Shown: positions 53,405 through 60,312 of the stretch, one piece after another | Numbering within the stretch: the first letter of the stretch is position 1 | Layout of the letters: each line of letters starts with the position of its first letter | From: Parvicella sp964387945 | Lineage (GTDB): Bacteria; Bacteroidota; Bacteroidia; Flavobacteriales_D; Parvicellaceae | NCBI GenBank assembly: GCA_964387945.1 | Contig: CAYLYX010000004.1 | Span: forward strand, 62,001-126,000 | Length of the DNA stretch: 64,000 nt | Reading direction: 5' to 3' | Translations under genes and position numbers: made by a program | Notes under the pieces: model-generated | What the model saw: the letters and a program-made list of their open reading frames with translations, nothing else | The model's database searches: none | What the model was told of the DNA's origin: nothing

Positions 53405-54619
53405 CTATACTTTCACACCAATCACCACCATATCATCCCGCTGTTCAGCTACACCCATCCAGTCTTTTATTGTAGTATGAAGGTGTGCTTTTTGTTCGTC
53501 CATATTTAAACTCTGAATGTCCAACAACATCTGACGAAATGCCTGAGGACGAAATTTCTTATCCCTTGGTCCACCGTTTTGATCTACGTAGCCATCAGAA
53601 GTAATGTAAAACGCATCTCCTGAAGACAGTTGAAGGACGTTGTTGGTGAAATCACTTTTTTGCGTATTTGCTCCAATGCTGTGACGGTCTGCTTTAATTT
53701 CATAGAGCGTGTGGGTATCTCCCAGATGTATATGTTTTTCTGCAACTTCCAAACCAAGCGGAGCGTTATGCTTGTTGTTTCTTACAACATAAACGGAGTT
53801 TTTAGCTCCAGAAAATTCCATTTCTAGTGTTCTCTTATTGAGTTTACACAAAGCAATGTCCATTCCGTTTCGGATGTGTTCATTATCACCTTCATTGAGG
53901 TTTTCTCCTACGATCGTATTCAACATTTCCAGCATTTCATCTGGATGGACGAGTCCATATTCTTTAAGTGCACGGTTCAGTCCATTGTAACCCACAATAC
54001 TCATAAACGCTCCCGGCACACCATGTCCGGTACAATCCACCGCAGAGACAAATACTACATCATCATCGTTGATACCGTTGGTCGTTTTCAACGGTTCTAC
54101 CCAATAAAAATCACCTGATACAATGTCCTTGGGTAAGTAGAGGACGAAAGCGTTCGGAATTAAATTTCTGACTTTTGCGTCTGAGGGGAGGATGGCGTAT
54201 TGAATATTTTTAGCCGCATTGAGACTATCCTCGATATCCTTGTTTTTTCGCGCGATGATCATTTTTTGTTCATCGATTCGGTTGAGGGAATTGAGCAGTT
54301 TGGTGGTTAAGATCGTCATGGATGCATCAAGTCCCAGCTTCTCTACAAACTTATTGCACATTTCAAGTTCCTCAGAAGAAAAGTTGCCATCCACCATAGC
54401 GAGATCAATCATGTAGTTGAGAATCGTCCTCTTGGTCTCCGTATCTTCTGGAATGACAAACTCCTTTGCGTTTTCAATGACCGATTCGGCATAAGCTTGA
54501 TCAATTCCATTTTCTGCTGCGAAATGAAGTAAAAATTCTCTTTCTCTTTTCTCGAGTCCGTCAGACAGAGCAAACGCTACCAGGTTGTCGTAAACGAGCG
54601 TTTTAACATCTCCTTCCAT
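53405..54619 (-). CDS. TerB-like domain fused to SpoIIE-type PP2C phosphatase
   Basis: The 404-residue product has an N-terminal helical TerB-like domain (about 1-110; LVAFALSDGLEKREREFL and LAMVDGNFSSEELEM are typical), a linker and a SpoIIE/PP2C domain (about 150-404) with DIVSGDFYWVE, SAVDCTGHGVPGAFMSIVG, GMDIALCK and FYITSDGYVDQNGG. It is soluble and cytoplasmic. It should dephosphorylate a protein. ATG 54619 is chosen because a TAACTTTG box lies about 20 bases upstream; a longer TTG start overlaps the box. It is related to the phosphatases at 6.5 and 60.3 kb. Confidence 0.92.
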   Translation of the reverse strand: MEGDVKTLVYDNLVAFALSDGLEKREREFLLHFAAENGIDQAYAESVIENAKEFVIPEDTETKRTILNYMIDLAMVDGNFSSEELEMCNKFVEKLGLDASMTILTTKLLNSLNRIDEQKMIIARKNKDIEDSLNAAKNIQYAILPSDAKVRNLIPNAFVLYLPKDIVSGDFYWVEPLKTTNGINDDDVVFVSAVDCTGHGVPGAFMSIVGYNGLNRALKEYGLVHPDEMLEMLNTIVGENLNEGDNEHIRNGMDIALCKLNKRTLEMEFSGAKNSVYVVRNNKHNAPLGLEVAEKHIHLGDTHTLYEIKADRHSIGANTQKSDFTNNVLQLSSGDAFYITSDGYVDQNGGPRDKKFRPQAFRQMLLDIQSLNMDEQKAHLHTTIKDWMGVAEQRDDMVVIGVKV

Positions 54620-54640
54620 AAGTTGTAGTTTGAGTAGAGA

Positions 54641-54648
54641 CAAAGTTA
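54641..54648 (-). promoter_or_regulatory. -7 box TAACTTTG of the TerB-SpoIIE gene
   Basis: TAACTTTG on the minus strand matches TAnnTTTG, 21 bases before ATG 54619. It follows directly after the repeat unit A terminator. Confidence 0.55.
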
Positions 54649-54687
54649 ATTTTTTTAGAATATCTTAGATTCATGAGAATCTAAAGG

Positions 54688-54731
54688 ACAAAAAAAAGCC
54701 GACTCTAATGAATCGGCTTTTGGGTGGAAGA
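54688..54731 (-). repeat. tRNA-His terminator repeat, copy A, with piece of tRNA 3' end
   Basis: The hairpin AAAAGCCGA / TCGGCTTTT with A-run is nearly identical to the terminator directly after tRNA-His (60000-60030). Beyond the hairpin the match continues into GGGTGGAAGA, which is the complement of the tRNA-His 3' end. It lies downstream of the CobW gene and can serve as its terminator. Confidence 0.85.
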
Positions 54732-54836
54732 TTTCCATTGATATTGAAATCAAAGTTCTCAATACCACCATATTATTGAAAACTGCGAGCGAACAAGCGA
54801 GTTTATGATTTATAATAAATATGTGTCGTAATCTAA

Positions 54837-56057
54837 TTAACTCAAGGGATATACCCTTTCTACTGGCCATTCATCTTCATATCCTTCTTTCCATTTATTT
54901 GTCATGAGTTCTTCAACTGTTGACAGACAATTGTCAAGTTCTGATCTTATTTGGTTTTCGTTCATATCTTGACCAATGAAAACGATTTCTATTTTTCGAT
55001 CACCAAAGTTTGAATCCCAGTTTGACTCAATTTGTTCTCTATTTTCTATGAAGGCAAGATACTGAGAGCGTTGATCAAATGACATGCTGCTCCACCAAAC
55101 TCCAGCGCTGTCCGCTCTCAGTGATCCACCTGCTTGCCCCCAGACCATTGCTTGATCTGGACGGGAAGCTAACCAAAATAAGCCTTTGCTTCTGATAATA
55201 TTACTTGGGAAATTTTGTTGAACGTAACTCCAAAATCTTATAGGGTCAAATGGCCTTCTGCTTCGATATACAAAAGAGCTAATTCCATACTCGTCCGTTT
55301 CTGGTGTATGTTCTTCTTTTTGTAATTCTTCTATCCAACCTGCACTTTGTTCTGCCTCATCAAAATCAAAAAGACCTGTGTTCAAAATGTGTTCAGGTTT
55401 AACTTTTCCATACTCTGAAATAATAATCTTTGCAGAAGGATTTAATTTCTTGATGGATGATTTCAATAAACCTAATGTTTCTGTTGACACAAGGTCAGCC
55501 TTGTTGACAATGATCACATTCGCAAATTCTATTTGATCGGTGAGAAGGTTGACAATGGTTCTGTAGTCGCCCTCCATGTCTGTCATTTGTCGGTCCATTA
55601 AGGTCTCTGGACTGCCAAAATCCTTAAAGAAGTTGAAGGCATCTACAACGGTCACCATTGTATCCACAAAACTGAATTTGGATAGGTCAATGCCATTTTC
55701 TTCGTCCACAAAACTGAAAGTTTGTGCCACTGGAACTGGTTCACTGATTCCAGTACTTTCGATTAATAAGTAGTCAAACTTGTTCTCTTTTGCTAATTTT
55801 TCAACCTCCACCATCAGGTCTTCTCTGAGCGTACAGCAGATGCAGCCATTGCTCATTTCGACCAACTTTTCCTCAGTTCTTGAAAGTGTATTCTCGTTTT
55901 TGACAAGATCAGCGTCAATGTTTACCTCACTCATGTCGTTAACGATTACGGCAACTTTTAGTCCTTCTTTGTTGTGAAGAATGTGATTCAAAAGCGTTGT
56001 TTTTCCAGCGCCTAAAAAGCCGCTTAAAACGGTTACGGGTATTTTTTTAGATGTCAT
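54837..56057 (-). CDS. CobW/ZNG1-type zinc GTPase chaperone
   Basis: The 406-residue product is a COG0523 GTPase: Walker A in SGFLGAGKTTLLNHIL, the metal-binding CxCC in MSNGCICCTLREDL, ESTGISEPVPVAQ, NKADL, and a C-terminal CobW_C domain (about 260-400). Such proteins deliver zinc to client enzymes in shortage. It overlaps folE by 11 bases and is in one unit with it, which points to GTP cyclohydrolase I as the client, as ZagA supports FolE in B. subtilis. Repeat copy A lies after it. Confidence 0.9.
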   Translation of the reverse strand: MTSKKIPVTVLSGFLGAGKTTLLNHILHNKEGLKVAVIVNDMSEVNIDADLVKNENTLSRTEEKLVEMSNGCICCTLREDLMVEVEKLAKENKFDYLLIESTGISEPVPVAQTFSFVDEENGIDLSKFSFVDTMVTVVDAFNFFKDFGSPETLMDRQMTDMEGDYRTIVNLLTDQIEFANVIIVNKADLVSTETLGLLKSSIKKLNPSAKIIISEYGKVKPEHILNTGLFDFDEAEQSAGWIEELQKEEHTPETDEYGISSFVYRSRRPFDPIRFWSYVQQNFPSNIIRSKGLFWLASRPDQAMVWGQAGGSLRADSAGVWWSSMSFDQRSQYLAFIENREQIESNWDSNFGDRKIEIVFIGQDMNENQIRSELDNCLSTVEELMTNKWKEGYEDEWPVERVYPLS

Positions 56058-56730
56058 TTAGTCCTATATTAATAGTGTCAAAAAATTCATTTCTACATTC
56101 AACTTGCTCGAAATAACCACCATACTCAATAGTAGTCGTGAAGCTGCCCTTGTCTTTTATTCCTCTCGAAGAAACACACAGGTGTTTTGCGCTTATAACC
56201 ACAATTACATCCTTCACACTAAGAGTAACTTGCAGATCTTCTAAAATTTGAAGACAAAGCCTTTCTTGAACTTGTGGTCGATGCGCATAGTAGTCAACTA
56301 ATCGGTTAATCTTAGATAATCCGATCACTTTATCATTTGGAATGTATCCGATGTGTGCGTGTCCAATTATAGGCAAAAAATGATGCTCACACGATGAGTC
56401 AATGTTGATGTTTTGTTCAATGAGCATTTTTCGATAACCATATTTGTTCTCAAAGGTTGAAAGCTTTGGTTTGTTTTTGGGGTCAAGACCGTAAAACAAC
56501 TCTTTGACATACATTTTAGCAAACCGATAAGGAGTTCCAGATAGGCTGTCATCTGACAAATCAAGGCCTAACTCGGTCATTATTTTCGCGAAATAGTTTT
56601 GAATACTTTCAATTTTTTCTTCGTCACTTTTGTCAAAAGCTTCAGGAAGCAAAGGGGTGTCAGTGTTAGTACTGAAATGATTGTCACCAACTTCTTCTGC
56701 TATCATTTCGTCTACGTTTGGCATTTTCAT
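56047..56730 (-). CDS. folE: GTP cyclohydrolase I
   Basis: The 227-residue product is type IA FolE, with the zinc and active-site residues SSCEHHFLPIIGHAH, the segment SKINRLVDYYAHRPQVQERL and the third zinc Cys in SAKHLCVSSRG. It makes dihydroneopterin triphosphate for folate. An N-terminal extension of about 40 residues is less conserved. It overlaps the CobW-family gene downstream by 11 bases. A housekeeping folate gene is likely elsewhere; this copy may be an island paralogue. Confidence 0.93.
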   Translation of the reverse strand: MKMPNVDEMIAEEVGDNHFSTNTDTPLLPEAFDKSDEEKIESIQNYFAKIMTELGLDLSDDSLSGTPYRFAKMYVKELFYGLDPKNKPKLSTFENKYGYRKMLIEQNINIDSSCEHHFLPIIGHAHIGYIPNDKVIGLSKINRLVDYYAHRPQVQERLCLQILEDLQVTLSVKDVIVVISAKHLCVSSRGIKDKGSFTTTIEYGGYFEQVECRNEFFDTINIGLNDI

Positions 56731-56772
56731 TTGTGCTGTTTTTGAGAGCTATAATACTCTTAGTGAATGTGA

Positions 56773-57672
56773 TCAAAAATTTTCCTGACATAGTTGGTTG
56801 TTAGCAACGGCACCAGCTATATTGCCGGTTGCCACTGCATATGCAACAGACCTTAAGGGACTAGAAATATCTCCACAAGCAAAAACTCCAGGTACATTAG
56901 TTTGTTGCATAAAGTCCGTTTTAATAAGTCCCATATCGTCTAGTTCACACCCTAAATGCTGTGGGATGTTGGTGTTTTGTTCAAAGGGAATTGAAGCATA
57001 AATGACATCAAACATTTCTTCAGACCCATCGTGAAATCGAATCGATTTAACTTGTCCGTCAGTATGTATTATTTCAGTAATTTCTTTTGCTACAAGTTGG
57101 ATGTTATTCTCGTTCAGCTTTTGTTGCTGTGCTGCATCAAAATCACTAACTTTTGAAGTTAAGATGGAAAGGTTATTCGTTAAGTTTTTGACCATTGGCG
57201 CAAGGTGAAAAACTCTCTCAGAATTACCATAGATAGCTGTTTTTTGTTCGCTGTGTTCATAGCCATGACAGTACGGACAATGGATGATGGAGATACCCCA
57301 GCATTCTGAAAAGCCTTTGATTTTTGGTAGTAAATCTTTAACACCAGTAGCGAGAACTATTCTTTTTGCATAGAACTTTGAACGATGTGAAGTAGTGACT
57401 TCAAACCCGAAATCTGTTTTCGCGATTTTTTCAGCTATTCCTTTATAAAATTGAACTGTTTCATATTGTTGAACTTGCTTTTTTGCCTGTGTCGAAATCA
57501 TTGCAGGAGTAGAGCCATCTTGGGTTAAGAAATTTTGAGAATGTGGTGTTTGTCGATTACAGGGCAGGCCTGCATCAATGACTAATGTATTTCTCAGTGA
57601 TCTACCAAGCGCTAAGGCAGCAGATAATCCTGCATAACTACCTCCAATAATCACCACCTCAAATGTTTTCAT
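56773..57672 (-). CDS. Thioredoxin reductase-like FAD/NAD(P) oxidoreductase
   Basis: The 299-residue product has the FAD motif VVIIGGSYAGLSAALALGR, a redox-active CPYC in SIIHCPYCHGYE, an NADPH-binding region near residues 150-160 and GVFACGDISSPLRS. Length and order match low-molecular-weight thioredoxin reductase and bacillithiol-disulfide reductase relatives. Electron acceptor is unknown. It is the first gene of the folE-CobW unit; its promoter is overlapped by a perfect palindrome (57715-57731). Confidence 0.9.
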   Translation of the reverse strand: MKTFEVVIIGGSYAGLSAALALGRSLRNTLVIDAGLPCNRQTPHSQNFLTQDGSTPAMISTQAKKQVQQYETVQFYKGIAEKIAKTDFGFEVTTSHRSKFYAKRIVLATGVKDLLPKIKGFSECWGISIIHCPYCHGYEHSEQKTAIYGNSERVFHLAPMVKNLTNNLSILTSKVSDFDAAQQQKLNENNIQLVAKEITEIIHTDGQVKSIRFHDGSEEMFDVIYASIPFEQNTNIPQHLGCELDDMGLIKTDFMQQTNVPGVFACGDISSPLRSVAYAVATGNIAGAVANNQLCQENF

Positions 57673-57689
57673 AATATTCGATTAGGGTG

Positions 57690-57731
57690 CGAAAGTAACT
57701 TATAAAAGTATCAAATGCAACATTGTTGCAT
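57690..57731 (-). promoter_or_regulatory. Promoter and 17-bp palindromic operator of the reductase-folE-CobW unit
   Basis: ATGCAACATTGTTGCAT (57715-57731) has perfect 8-bp arms around one base. On the minus strand it contains the TTG (57718-57720) of the promoter, which is 20 bases from TACTTTCG (57690-57697). A Fur-family repressor such as Zur is the natural candidate, because CobW GTPases and FolE are classic zinc-starvation genes, but the box is assigned only by form and context. Confidence 0.7.
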
Positions 57732-57746
57732 AAATAAAAAGTAGAA

Positions 57747-57784
57747 ACAAAAAAAAGCCGACTCTAACGAATCGGCTTTTGGGT
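57747..57784 (-). repeat. tRNA-His terminator repeat, copy B
   Basis: This copy has the same hairpin and A-run as copies A and C with one base change in the loop (CTAACGAA instead of CTAATGAA). Past GGGT the match to tRNA-His decays, although the next bases, CAAACATAGGGCT, still agree with the tRNA at most positions. It follows the YdeI-like gene of the upstream module. Confidence 0.85.
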
Positions 57785-57907
57785 CAAACATAGGGCTTGG
57801 GTCGAACTTTTCCAAAGAATTTGAAGAGTTAATTTCAAGCTCCCATGTAATGCAAGATTACGATCATATTTTGAGGGTGATTAAAGGAGGGAATTTGAAG
57901 TGATTAA

Positions 57908-58486
57908 TCACCTTTCATTATATCCTTTGCCCTCAAAAATTTTTGGGGTTAACTTTTTTATCCGAGCTATACAAGTCTTAGATTGTTTGGCTTGTGAAAA
58001 ATGAAGTAAGTATCCACGCTGTCTTCCCTCAGTTAGATTGTAAAATGCATTCTCTAAATCAGGATTTTCAGCAAATTCTTCTGTTAATTCTTGTGGAACT
58101 TCATATTCAGAAGTTTCTTTTTTCTTGACTTCAAGACCTTCTTTTTCAATCTCAATTGCTTCAAATATGTAGGTTTTTATTATTGGTCGAAGCGAAGAAA
58201 TATCTTCTGTACTTGTGAAACGTATTTGCCTTGCTGCTTGGACATTTTCAGTTTGTTGAATTAACAATTTCTCAAAGTCACTAAGTAAAGCCCCTTTATG
58301 AAATAGTAATGCACAATAATCTTTAAACCCATGAATCAACACGATGTTTTTTCCATAGTGAGTGTAACAAGGGTGCATCCACTTAAAATCTTCCTCAAGT
58401 CCGCATTCAAGACAAATTTCTCGGAGTAGTATCGTTTCGTCTTTCCAATTTTTTATCTTGTCTATATACTTATCTACTTTATTCAT
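57908..58486 (-). CDS. YdeI/OmpD-associated (DUF1801-type) protein
   Basis: The 192-residue product has a DUF1801 domain (about 1-115, WKDETILLREICLECGLEEDFKWMHPCYTHYG) and a C-terminal bacteriocin-protection/OmdA helix (about 140-192, LENAFYNLTEGRQRGYLLHFSQAKQSKTCIARI). The family is found in stress and resistance contexts; activity is unknown. It lies nine bases after the DoxX gene. Confidence 0.87.
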   Translation of the reverse strand: MNKVDKYIDKIKNWKDETILLREICLECGLEEDFKWMHPCYTHYGKNIVLIHGFKDYCALLFHKGALLSDFEKLLIQQTENVQAARQIRFTSTEDISSLRPIIKTYIFEAIEIEKEGLEVKKKETSEYEVPQELTEEFAENPDLENAFYNLTEGRQRGYLLHFSQAKQSKTCIARIKKLTPKIFEGKGYNER

Positions 58487-58495
58487 AGCTTATTA

Positions 58496-58876
58496 TTATA
58501 ATTTTGATTGCACTTTTCTGTCAATTGGACGAAAGTACCATGATACAATTGTTATTAAAATAAGGATTAAGGATGGTAATGCTTCTACAAAACTCTGTCC
58601 TGAAATTATATGAGAAATAAAAGCGCCACTCATAGCAAAGAAAAAACCTGCATAAGCCCATTCTTTTAGAATTGGCTTTTTGGGGATTAGTATTGCGATT
58701 ACTCCCAATATTTTCCATACACCTAGGATAGATAGAATATACAATGGATAGCCTAAATCTGATACAATTTTATTGTATCCACCAATTTGTAGTGATTGCT
58801 GAATTCCTCCAGCTAACATCCCAAAGGATAGAAAGCCAGTAGCTATCCAATAAATTATTTTATTTCTTTTTTCCAT
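58496..58876 (-). CDS. DoxX-family membrane protein
   Basis: The 126-residue product has four membrane segments (about 6-26, 45-65, 70-90, 98-115), with the DoxX-like pattern GIQQSLQIGGYNKIVSDLGYPLYIL and ILGVWKILGVIAILIP. It may take part in thiol or redox handling in the membrane, as DoxX relatives do. ATG 58876 is chosen because it lies just beyond the end of the SRPBCC gene; a longer frame would overlap it. Confidence 0.82.
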   Translation of the reverse strand: MEKRNKIIYWIATGFLSFGMLAGGIQQSLQIGGYNKIVSDLGYPLYILSILGVWKILGVIAILIPKKPILKEWAYAGFFFAMSGAFISHIISGQSFVEALPSLILILITIVSWYFRPIDRKVQSKL

Positions 58877-58880
58877 AATA

Positions 58881-59349
58881 TTAATGTGTTTTTGATAATA
58901 TTTCTTGAAGTCTGTCATGCGCCATACTTAAACCGCTAGCAAAAGGTAATTTGAGTTGCTCAGCTCTATGCTTTTCAGACTTGTATATGATTGTGATTAA
59001 TATTCTACTCGTATTACTATTTATTCTTTGAAATTCTAAAAATTCCAGTTGTACACCAATTGGCATATTTTCCATTTCAAATGTTCGTACTATTTTCTCA
59101 TTAAGTGTTACTTGATGAAAAACTCCATTAGCAGAAAATACCACTTGATTATTCTGAGTTGTTTCAANNNNNNNNNNATCCTCCATGACTTCTACAATCG
59201 AGTTTTTTTACTTTAGTTCCCATCCATTGCTCTATCAATTCAGCCTCTGTATAAGCTCTGTAAAGTAGTTCTATTGGCAAATCAAAATCTCTGGTAATTT
59301 CTAATACTTGGTTACCTTTCTCGGTATTTATTTTTGTTTTTAGTTCCAT
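58881..59349 (-). CDS. SRPBCC/AHSA1-family protein, interrupted by an assembly gap
   Basis: The two parts read as one AHSA1-type protein: MELKTKINTEKGNQVLEITR...LDCRSHGG before the gap and ETTQNNQVVFSANGVFH...GLSMAHDRLQEILSKTH after it. The frames differ by one base because ten Ns (59168-59177) were placed; a gap of 9 (or 12) bases would restore the frame and leave four residues, matching the SHGGSWRY/F pattern of the family. It is not evidence of a true frameshift. The protein would bind a hydrophobic ligand or act with ArsR. It starts two bases after the ArsR gene. Confidence 0.85.
59168..59177. other. Assembly gap of 10 N
   Basis: Ten undefined bases interrupt the SRPBCC gene. The number is a placeholder; the reading frames on either side require a length of 9, 12 or another multiple of three. 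Confidence 0.99.
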
Positions 59350-59351
59350 AG

Positions 59352-59675
59352 TTATTTTTTAGATTGTTCTTTTTTCATTAGTTCTTCAAGCTTATTGAAC
59401 CTATCATCCCATAGTTTCCTAAATGGTTCAATAAATTCTGCTATTTCTTTCATACCATTTGGATTTAGTTGATAATAAATCTCTCTTCCTTTTTGTTCTT
59501 GAATCAGTATTTCACATTCTGTTAGTATTTGAATGTGTTTTGATATTGTTTGTCTGGAGTAGTCAAAATTTTCAGCAATTGCAGTTGGCGTTAAAGCCTG
59601 CATTGCAACGAGAGTAATAATTGTTCTTCTAGTTGGATCGGCTATTGCCTGAAATACATCTCTTCTAAGTTTCAT
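59352..59675 (-). CDS. ArsR-family transcriptional regulator
   Basis: The 107-residue winged helix begins MKLRRDVFQAIADPTRRTII, with recognition helix DYSRQTISKHIQILTECE and wing EQKGREIYYQLN. It has no evident metal-binding cysteines, so it is of the ArsR-SRPBCC type rather than a metal sensor. It is first in an operon with the SRPBCC, DoxX and YdeI-like genes, with two dyads at its promoter, so it probably represses itself and the operon. ATG 59675 is chosen; an upstream start would lie within the operator. Confidence 0.9.
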   Translation of the reverse strand: MKLRRDVFQAIADPTRRTIITLVAMQALTPTAIAENFDYSRQTISKHIQILTECEILIQEQKGREIYYQLNPNGMKEIAEFIEPFRKLWDDRFNKLEELMKKEQSKK

Positions 59676-59678
59676 TAC

Positions 59679-59724
59679 GCAGTTATTTGACTGCAAATAT
59701 AAACGCAGCTATTTGACTGCGCAA
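59679..59724 (-). promoter_or_regulatory. ArsR promoter with two operator copies
   Basis: GCAGTTATTTGACTGC (59679-59694) and GCAGCTATTTGACTGC (59705-59720) are near-identical, each with GCAG/CTGC dyad ends, repeated with a 26-bp period. On the minus strand TTG (59722-59724), 20 bases and TATATTTG (59694-59701) form the promoter; one operator lies between the elements and the other covers the start site. Confidence 0.75.
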
Positions 59725-59872
59725 TTTTTTACAGAAAAAATAATCGAAAACAATCAACTAGCTTCTTATTTTTCGAACTTTTAGAATTTACTTAAATTAT
59801 GATATAACAGATTGATAGTTTGGTGATAGTTAGGTGTTAAAAAAAAATTACATTTTCAACGCATGATAAAAC

Positions 59873-59927
59873 AAAAAAACCTCTCACAGAAGTGAGAGGT
59901 TTTTTTTTTCGGGTGGAAGACGGGGCT
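59873..59927 (-). repeat. tRNA-His 3'-end fragment followed by a strong terminator
   Basis: GGGTGGAAGACGGGGCT (59911-59927) is identical to 60033-60049, the 3' end of tRNA-His. Next to it CCTCTCAC/GTGAGAGG (59880-59899) with flanking A and T runs is a strong, bidirectional-type terminator. On the minus strand the order is tRNA end, then terminator, as for the intact gene. Confidence 0.8.
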
Positions 59928-59999
59928 TCCCTCGGTTCGTTCCTCACTCGGGATAAACTTCTCGCCCCTCCCTCAATTTCTTTATGAACTGATCTAAAA

Positions 60000-60042
60000 A
60001 CAAAAAAGCCGACTCTAATGAATCGGCTTTTGGGGTGGAAGA
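60000..60042 (-). repeat. tRNA-His terminator repeat, copy C
   Basis: This hairpin directly follows tRNA-His and is the copy in its native position. AAAAGCCGA pairs with TCGGCTTTT. The unit, including the first bases of the tRNA 3' end, recurs at 54688-54731 and, shorter, at 57747-57784. Confidence 0.85.
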
Positions 60043-60106
60043 CGGGGCTCGAACCCGCGACATCTAGAACCACAATCTAGCGCTCTACCAGCTGAGCTAC
60101 AACCAC
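60034..60106 (-). tRNA. tRNA-His (GTG)
   Basis: The 73-nt cloverleaf has D stem GCTC/GAGC, anticodon stem CTAGA/TCTAG with loop TTGTGGT (anticodon GTG), T arm GCGGG-TTCGAGC-CCCGT, and an acceptor stem GTGGTTG/CTTCCAC. An encoded G-1 (60107) faces discriminator C73, a tRNA-His hallmark, and CCA follows (60031-60033). Positions 5-68 and 6-67 of the acceptor would be U-U mismatches. A TATATTTG promoter box lies about 110 bases upstream. Confidence 0.93.
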
Positions 60107-60133
60107 CATGTTTGCGCAGACTTCCTTATTTTA

Positions 60134-60187
60134 CGTGGTTGAAGCGAAGCTGCCTGTCCCGAATACTTTCGGGAAGCTACAACCACC
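60134..60187 (-). repeat. tRNA-His-like element with perfect acceptor stem
   Basis: On the minus strand the element opens with AACATGGTGGTTGTAGCT (60193-60176), the same bases as the start of tRNA-His, then a TCCCGAAAGTATTCGGGA dyad, and closes with CAACCAC (60141-60135), which pairs perfectly with GTGGTTG. D, anticodon and T arms are absent. It lies in the tRNA transcript between promoter and tRNA. Confidence 0.7.
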
Positions 60188-60217
60188 ATGTTGAAATGAG
60201 ATCATCATTTCGGGCTG

Positions 60218-60225
60218 CAAATATA
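60218..60225 (-). promoter_or_regulatory. -7 box TATATTTG of the tRNA-His unit
   Basis: On the minus strand TATATTTG matches TAnnTTTG with a TTG 20 bases upstream. The transcript would begin about 25 bases before the tRNA-like element and continue through tRNA-His to terminator C. Confidence 0.6.
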
Positions 60226-60304
60226 ATTAATTCACAAGTTCAACAATCAAAAAAATAAAAAAATCTATCAGATTACGGATGAATAGTGCGTCACATTATT
60301 TTAT

Positions 60305-60312
60305 TACATTTG
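60305..60312 (+). promoter_or_regulatory. -7 box TACATTTG of the Cache-SpoIIE gene
   Basis: TACATTTG matches TAnnTTTG, 25 bases before the ATG at 60338. Confidence 0.5.

Noticed and set aside
58881..59349. Pseudogene call for the SRPBCC gene.
   Set aside because: The break coincides with placeholder Ns, and both halves are intact family sequence.
59837..60073. A minus-strand ORF of 78 codons covering the tRNA-His region.
   Set aside because: It reads through the tRNA-His gene, its terminator and the tRNA fragment. The text SSPVFHP in it is the tRNA T arm and 3' end in translation, so it is an artefact.
60134..60187. A second functional tRNA-His gene.
   Set aside because: Only the acceptor stem is preserved; D, anticodon and T arms are missing.
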